A stretch of DNA of 64,000 nucleotides from Ancylostoma caninum. Lineage: Eukaryota > Nematoda > Chromadorea > Rhabditida > Ancylostomatidae. The notes under the pieces were generated by a model, which saw only the letters and a list, made by a program, of their open reading frames with translations, was not told the DNA's origin and made no database searches. The position numbers were made by a program, and so were the translations under genes. The stretch covers positions 310,001-374,000 of the forward strand of contig JBAJFG010000079.1 in the NCBI GenBank assembly GCA_037903475.1, in the 5' to 3' direction. Shown in pieces: positions 29,729-64,000 of the stretch (positions are counted from its first letter, which is position 1; every line of letters starts with the position of its first letter).

Positions 29729-32300
29729 CTCACGTAGTTTCAAGTTTAGTTTGAAGTTGTGCCTAAAATGGTTACACTAATTTGAATGCTGTGACTTAGG
29801 ACGAGTGCTATGGATAAAAAAAATATTATTTTAAAAGTAATGCAGACACATGACAGGGGAAGGTAACTTATTTGCTTAACATCTAAGGGTATTGTTTTTC
29901 TGACAGCTTCTGTGAAGTAGTCCCGCAACTCTTCCTCCTCTCTTCGTTTGCAGCCGCATGTACCAGCTAATTCCGCCTTTCTTTGGATTTATAAACGTTT
30001 CAAAGTTATCTTCGGCAACCTCTAGGATTTTGAAGTTGCTCTGAAGGAGCTCATGGAGATGCTCGGAGAAATGATACAGTTTGTACAACACAGTTCCCTA
30101 GCCTAGTTGCTCTAGTCTGTACTTAGACAGCGAGGGCTGTGTAGCTAGGGGCCAGTATGCGAGAAGTCACTACGCATCCTCTTCACCAAGCCACACCCCA
30201 AGAAATAGAAGGCAGACATTGCTGCATAAGGTAACTGAGATACCGTTCAACCTGCGTTCTGCTCCTCTTGTTTTGCGTTCTGCCCGCTCTTTACCCCGTG
30301 GGGTCACGCCTTGAGAGGGCTACATACATAAGCCGGTGGTTGGGCATCAGAGTTCTGTAGTGTCTCCTCTTCGGAGGAGTCAAGACGAGCCCCGCGACAC
30401 ACGTCAGGCCGACTTAGGCTCGGGTAAAACCGTGGCCCAGTTCAGTAGTCGGTCAAATGGGATGCGTGAACAGCGGATGCGTGCGGATGCGATTCAGATC
30501 AGGAAGTGCAATGCGCAGCCGTGGAGCGTGAATACGCTTTTGGGAATATTTTTGGATGAGCATGAAGCATCCACTTACCTAAGTCTACAATGCGAACACA
30601 GCCCTGCGCCCAGATTAAGCCATCCTAGGCTTGAGGCTTGCAAACCAGTTCATCGCCCCTAATCACAGCCTTTGCTGGGCAAACGCAGCTCGTATACCAC
30701 AAAATAAGCTTTGACCTCGCGGTGTAATTGCTGTTGAATCGTGTTCGACTTGTGTTCGCTGTCACAGAACCTCTGAGATGGAGCCAACCAACTGTAGTGC
30801 TGCTGTGAATTGATGAAGCATCACATGCTGTCATCGGAGATCTATCCTTCATTGAAGAACTCAATATCGTCGGGGAAGTTCTTCAGCACAAAGGTGTGAA
30901 ATTCGTAATTCAGCACTCACAGTTCAAATGTTTGAGATTTTTAGTAGATGGGAAGCATGTTACAGTCCTAATAATTCTGAGAACGTCTCAATGGAGGCAA
31001 CAGAGTTCCCAAGTCATAACGAGATGGGAGTCGTATAGCCCATGAACTGGATGCGTTATTGTTCCACATAATCAGCCGCTCTTTTCTATAACTACTGATT
31101 CCCTTTGTAATAAAATTCGTTTCAATGCAACATTCCACTACTTCTACTATGTGAAGTTCTGCCCTTTTCTTTCCTTCCGCTTGTTGTTAACCTTTTTGAA
31201 ACACAAAACACTCATTTTCACATAGTCCTACATTTACCCATGTTGTGTACACTTCTCTTCAAAAAGATGGACGGATTCCGTGAATGCAGAAACGCGGTAA
31301 GGTATGAGTGATGTGTGGGGAGAGAGCACGCCCCAAGCGAAAGGGTCGAGTAGGTGCTGCCGCGATTTTGCGTCTGCGACAATGTGGAACTCCACGAGCA
31401 ATCCGTCTTCTTGACAAGGACTACGTATGCATTATCAATCTCGGATGGAGGAGTAGGAGGCAGGGTAGCTATAACAAGAGCACGTGTCTATGAACAAGTT
31501 GGAAAAAGTTTGGACTATGATCATGATCACCAAATGACTCATGACATGTTCATTAATGAGGTCATGTTGCGAACTCCGAATCCTTTGTGCAGTGAAGTGA
31601 AGCGTAGAATCATAACTTTTTTGAAGGTATACTCAGAATTATCTTGTGCATCGATCTTCCCACATAAGATGTGAGTCAAGATTGAATAAATATCGACGCC
31701 GAAAATTTTGTGCGCATCAGAAGTTTGCGGCTGTCTACAAAATTTTCCTATTGGCTTCACTCATCGACATTTACCTCATTCTTTTGAGTGAATACTTATA
31801 CATAGAGAGACTGTCACATTAATGTATCATCCGTCGAAACCCTCGACTCCGAATTAAACCGCTCACACACATTGTCAGGAAGCATTACGCCAATGTTCAG
31901 CGAACATACATAAAGAATCATGACTTACGAAGAAATTCAAAGTGGAGTCGCGATAGACCTACCTTGTGCGAACACAGCTGCCTTGCAAGCTCCAGCGAAC
32001 AAAGTTAGAGGTCACTTGAACGAGCGCTTCCGCGTGGCTGGACCCACGAGCGTCAAACGAAGCGCGTCTAGTCGCACAGTAAACAGCACTCCGATTTCGT
32101 GAATTTTTCGTGTGATTTCTTTTTCTAGGTCCTTTAAAACTTCGAAATCCAGCGGAAAATCTTGGACAAAAAATTTGAGCGAATGCTGCTGTTAAGCGGT
32201 TTCTGCATGAGCGCCCTCAATATGCCAATATGATATAATTTGACGATTAAAGTGGTACAAACCATTTTTGGATCCTACTGCAAGATTAATAGAAAGTTTA
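29729..32300. other. Intergenic region between gene A and gene 2
   Basis: It contains a GC-rich repeat copy (30336-30480) and, at about 31315-31440, a block similar to 60600-60720 (both read GAGAGCACGC.CCAA.CGA then TCTTGACAAGGACT-like words). No independent gene or clear poly(A) signal was recognised. Confidence 0.4.
30336..30480. repeat. GC-rich dispersed repeat, copy 2
   Basis: It shares with 25370-25470 the order of a CTCC...GGAG hairpin, AGACGAG, CAGGCC/TGACC, GGC.CGG and GTGGCCCAG. It is more diverged than a recent duplication would be. Function and family are unknown. Confidence 0.45.
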
Positions 32301-32308
32301 TTTTCTAG
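32301..32308 (+). promoter_or_regulatory. Candidate spliced-leader acceptor of gene 2
   Basis: TTTTCTAG immediately precedes T-ATG. The gene A analogue is CCAATCCTCAG at 12110-12120, before GTTGAAC-ATG. In nematodes such acceptors receive SL1-type leaders. That use here is inferred from position and sequence only. Confidence 0.5.
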
Positions 32309-32309
32309 T

Positions 32310-61466
<29,157 letters not shown>

Positions 61467-64000
61467 CTATATGCAATTCCATGCTGTCCTATGGGTGGGA
61501 ATATATATACATCATAAATTCTGTTGTTCGCCGAATGTGTCGAAACTGCGGCGAGTAGCACTGCAAATAACTGCTAACGTGCTGTGGAACCTAATTACTG
61601 TGAAACCAGCAGAACTGCGAATTCTTTTTTTTTAAACATTCTTTTTTCTTCTTCTAGAAGTGCTAGGTGGACGATTCCTCACCAACTGACGCACGTCATA
61701 AGCAGAGTGCGTACCATTCAAAACAGTGCGACTTCTCTCCTTGATGGTTCTGCTAATGTTTATACTGGATTGAGGAATCGGCTGACTTGATTAGCTCTAG
61801 CCCCACTTTCTCCAATCGCTACCTTAGCCTGAATTATAATCGAGCGAAACCAAAGTATGGATGCGTGCTGGACTCAAAGACTCATCATCTTCATTGTTTA
61901 CTCTGAGCTACAGAGTTCTGCGATTAAGGTGTGGATGTGGAAGCAAGTGATGAATCATGTACAGTCTGCTCGGAGATCGCTAACAGTAGACTTTCCATGT
62001 AAAATTCTTGATATGGTTCTGGTAATTGTACCGAAATCTACAAACTGAGCAACAGAGAATCGGTGCATACCCACGGAGATCTTCATTTTTCTGCCTCCGA
62101 GCGTTCCGGAAACTGAGAAGATGCATTAATCAAACATTTACATGCAACGGTTTGCCGCGCGTCCACAAATAAATCAAGCAGTTGGAAATCAAAGCCAATA
62201 AAAATCTATAAACTTAAAGCGCCATTGTTTAATAAGACGGACTTAGAAGTTGAAACCACTTTTCACATCAGTTCGAATCAGCACTCTTACAACTACTCCA
62301 GGTTACACTGTTTGTTGCCCTGGCTACATATGCTCTATTAATTGAACTAAGTGACCTCGCAGGGATAAATCCTTCCTCCTCTACTCCCTTATTCATTCAA
62401 TGCACTGAATCGCCAAAAAGTCCGTTCAGAACCGCCGATGAACCTACCCACTTCTCGCGCTGCGCTGGCTGTCCGCAAGTGAAGCAACAATAATTGTTGT
62501 AGGGCGCTCTGCATGCTGAGCGCCTGCGTCTCTGCACAAGAGAGCTGCGCCGCGGTCCCGACCCTTGTCTGCGTACGTTTGGAGTTTCCTATACTTCGTC
62601 GCTTGTTACCTTCTGTTATCTGAGTATCTCCCCTTTTTCCATTTCGGTTTAGTGATGATGCCGCGCTTCAAAGCAAAACCCCTCGCTGATGCCAATCGAT
62701 CCGCGGCAATTCTCGGCGAATTGCTTTTTTCAGATTAGGACGCTTCACCTTTTGAGGGATTACAAACTATTGATATTGGGATGATGTTTCGCGAAATCTT
62801 CTTCGCAGCGGTTTTGAAATACGTAACTAGCGTTTTTTTCTAGAGTGGTTCGCTTTCGCTGAAAGAGTTCAGTTTGAATATTGAGCTCACAGATTTGGCA
62901 GTTTGACAATTTGTAAATTTGTGAGTCTTTTTCTTTTTTCGTTTTCTATCGTTTGTGTTCCTGCTCTATTATTGTACCCTAATAGCGGTGCCAGAAGAAT
63001 GTCCACAGAAGTTTCCTACATCGTTTTCCGTTGGACAGAAACCGTGAGTGGGTTATCAAATTAACTATCGTATGCAGGCGCGCGTTGTGACCAGCCGGCG
63101 GTAACGTTCACTACCGATCTAGTGCCCTTGGCAATCTCTAACCCAAACCTAGCCTTCTTGTTTCGCGATCGTTTTCGCAGGGCTTGCATTTATTCGTGCT
63201 AAGTGTCCACGACTGCTGCTCAAAAGACCTGAGAAGGATATGGTTCACTCCATTTGTTCGCATTTTATCATTATTGACTCGGCTACTGATTTTTGTTCCC
63301 TAGTTTTTACGTGCGTGCGTGGGCCATGTTGTCATCTGTCTTTTACACGAGAGTTGTTGTCGTATTTCATCAGTTTTGCCTTCATGACGGTAATAACTGC
63401 ACTAAAGCTGTCATTCTATGTGCCCACGTCAGGCAAAAAGTTGTGGATGGTCAGGGCGTCCCCCACGAATAAATGTTGAATGAAGCTGTTGCACCCCACA
63501 TCTTCGTGGGATATTCTAGCAGGAAGACACTTTCAAATCTTCTGAAATTCTCTCCCCCGTGGTACCTGTGACAAGCTACTGGTCTCGATATCCATCAAAT
63601 TATTACAGCGCTGCCTCACTTGTTAACCTTGCTTCCCACTTACTACCAATTTTTCAACTGATCATGGTTTTCCCAGCTTTCAGAAAAGTGAAAATGTTAG
63701 GTATCTCGTCAAGTGTTATTGGAACCACACATAGCACATGAGCCAACCATGAGTAGGAATTCGGCTTTGCTCTTTGATTGTTTTCGTTTCGACTACCAGA
63801 AACCAATCAGTACATTTCTCTCCAGATCACAGCATGAACCAAATATGGCGCTATTGTATTCCAGCTAAATAAAGTACTTCTAAAGGCAAAGATCAGATTG
63901 ATATGAATTGGTTATGTTCATTAATCTGAAGAAGATGCTGTTGAATACAACTTCAAACGTCTCAATATGGTCCAAACTACACCTCATGCCCACGATTCCA
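61467..64000. other. Region downstream of gene 2; nothing recognised
   Basis: No exon, repeat pair or RNA gene was recognised. An open stretch at 63240-63479 is hydrophobic but has no homologue elsewhere in the window. AATAAA-like words (for example near 62197) could serve as 3' ends, but none is distinctive. Confidence 0.35.

Noticed and set aside
62270..62370. Possible tRNA (GTTCGAATC word)
   Set aside because: A B-box-like word is present, but no A box at the right spacing and no cloverleaf could be drawn.
63240..63479. Hydrophobic 79-codon frame as a small membrane protein gene
   Set aside because: No splice, promoter or homology support; length is within chance expectation.

Overview
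This is a eukaryotic, repeat-dense window that reads as nematode genomic DNA. The evidence is: Tc1/mariner, Helitron, Ty3/Gypsy and Penelope-type relics; intron-rich genes with nematode-style splice sites; start codons a few bases after a pyrimidine-rich AG, as expected for spliced-leader trans-splicing; and a protein family (DUF268) that I associate mainly with nematodes. The long, transposon-filled introns suggest a strongylid-like clade V worm. That last step is inference. No rRNA, CRISPR or bacterial-style operon is present.

The only genes I can assemble are two tandem plus-strand paralogues of a DUF268-type, probably membrane-anchored, protein. Gene A runs from about 12128 to 29728 and gene 2 from about 32310 to 61466. 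Exons 3-10 have identical lengths in both copies (142, 117, 113, 92, 63, 74, 96 and 119 nt) and identical splice phases, although the genes span 17.6 and 29.2 kb. Gene 2 has two candidate second exons (37218-37304 and 44349-44447), both symmetric in phase 2. A short linking exon between exons 4 and 5 is required by phase in both copies, and I could not find it.

Layout. 1-8.3 kb: a near-palindromic TA-flanked transposon inside a degenerate minus-strand Ty3/Gypsy pol, a TTAA-flanked MITE, a 211-bp MITE with a 9-bp target duplication, and a 2.2-kb fold-back with CG-dense palindromes. 9.2-10.4 kb: a decayed mariner. 12.1-29.7 kb: gene A, with a second mariner, a tRNA-like element, a 117-bp tandem repeat beside a 665-bp CA array, a Helitron and a mariner MITE in its introns. 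32.3-61.5 kb: gene 2, whose introns hold two more Helitron-like elements (one with a 2.7-kb array of 59-bp repeats), a Tc1/mariner transposon broken by a non-LTR fragment, a second 59-bp satellite, a Penelope-like GIY-YIG relic, and several MITEs. 61.5-64 kb: nothing recognised.

The most noteworthy system is the Helitron family carrying a GT microsatellite at the 5' side, a 59-bp satellite in the middle and a hairpin-CTRR 3' end. The other main points are the duplicated exon 2 of gene 2 and the distant same-period satellite at 50.6-51.9 kb.
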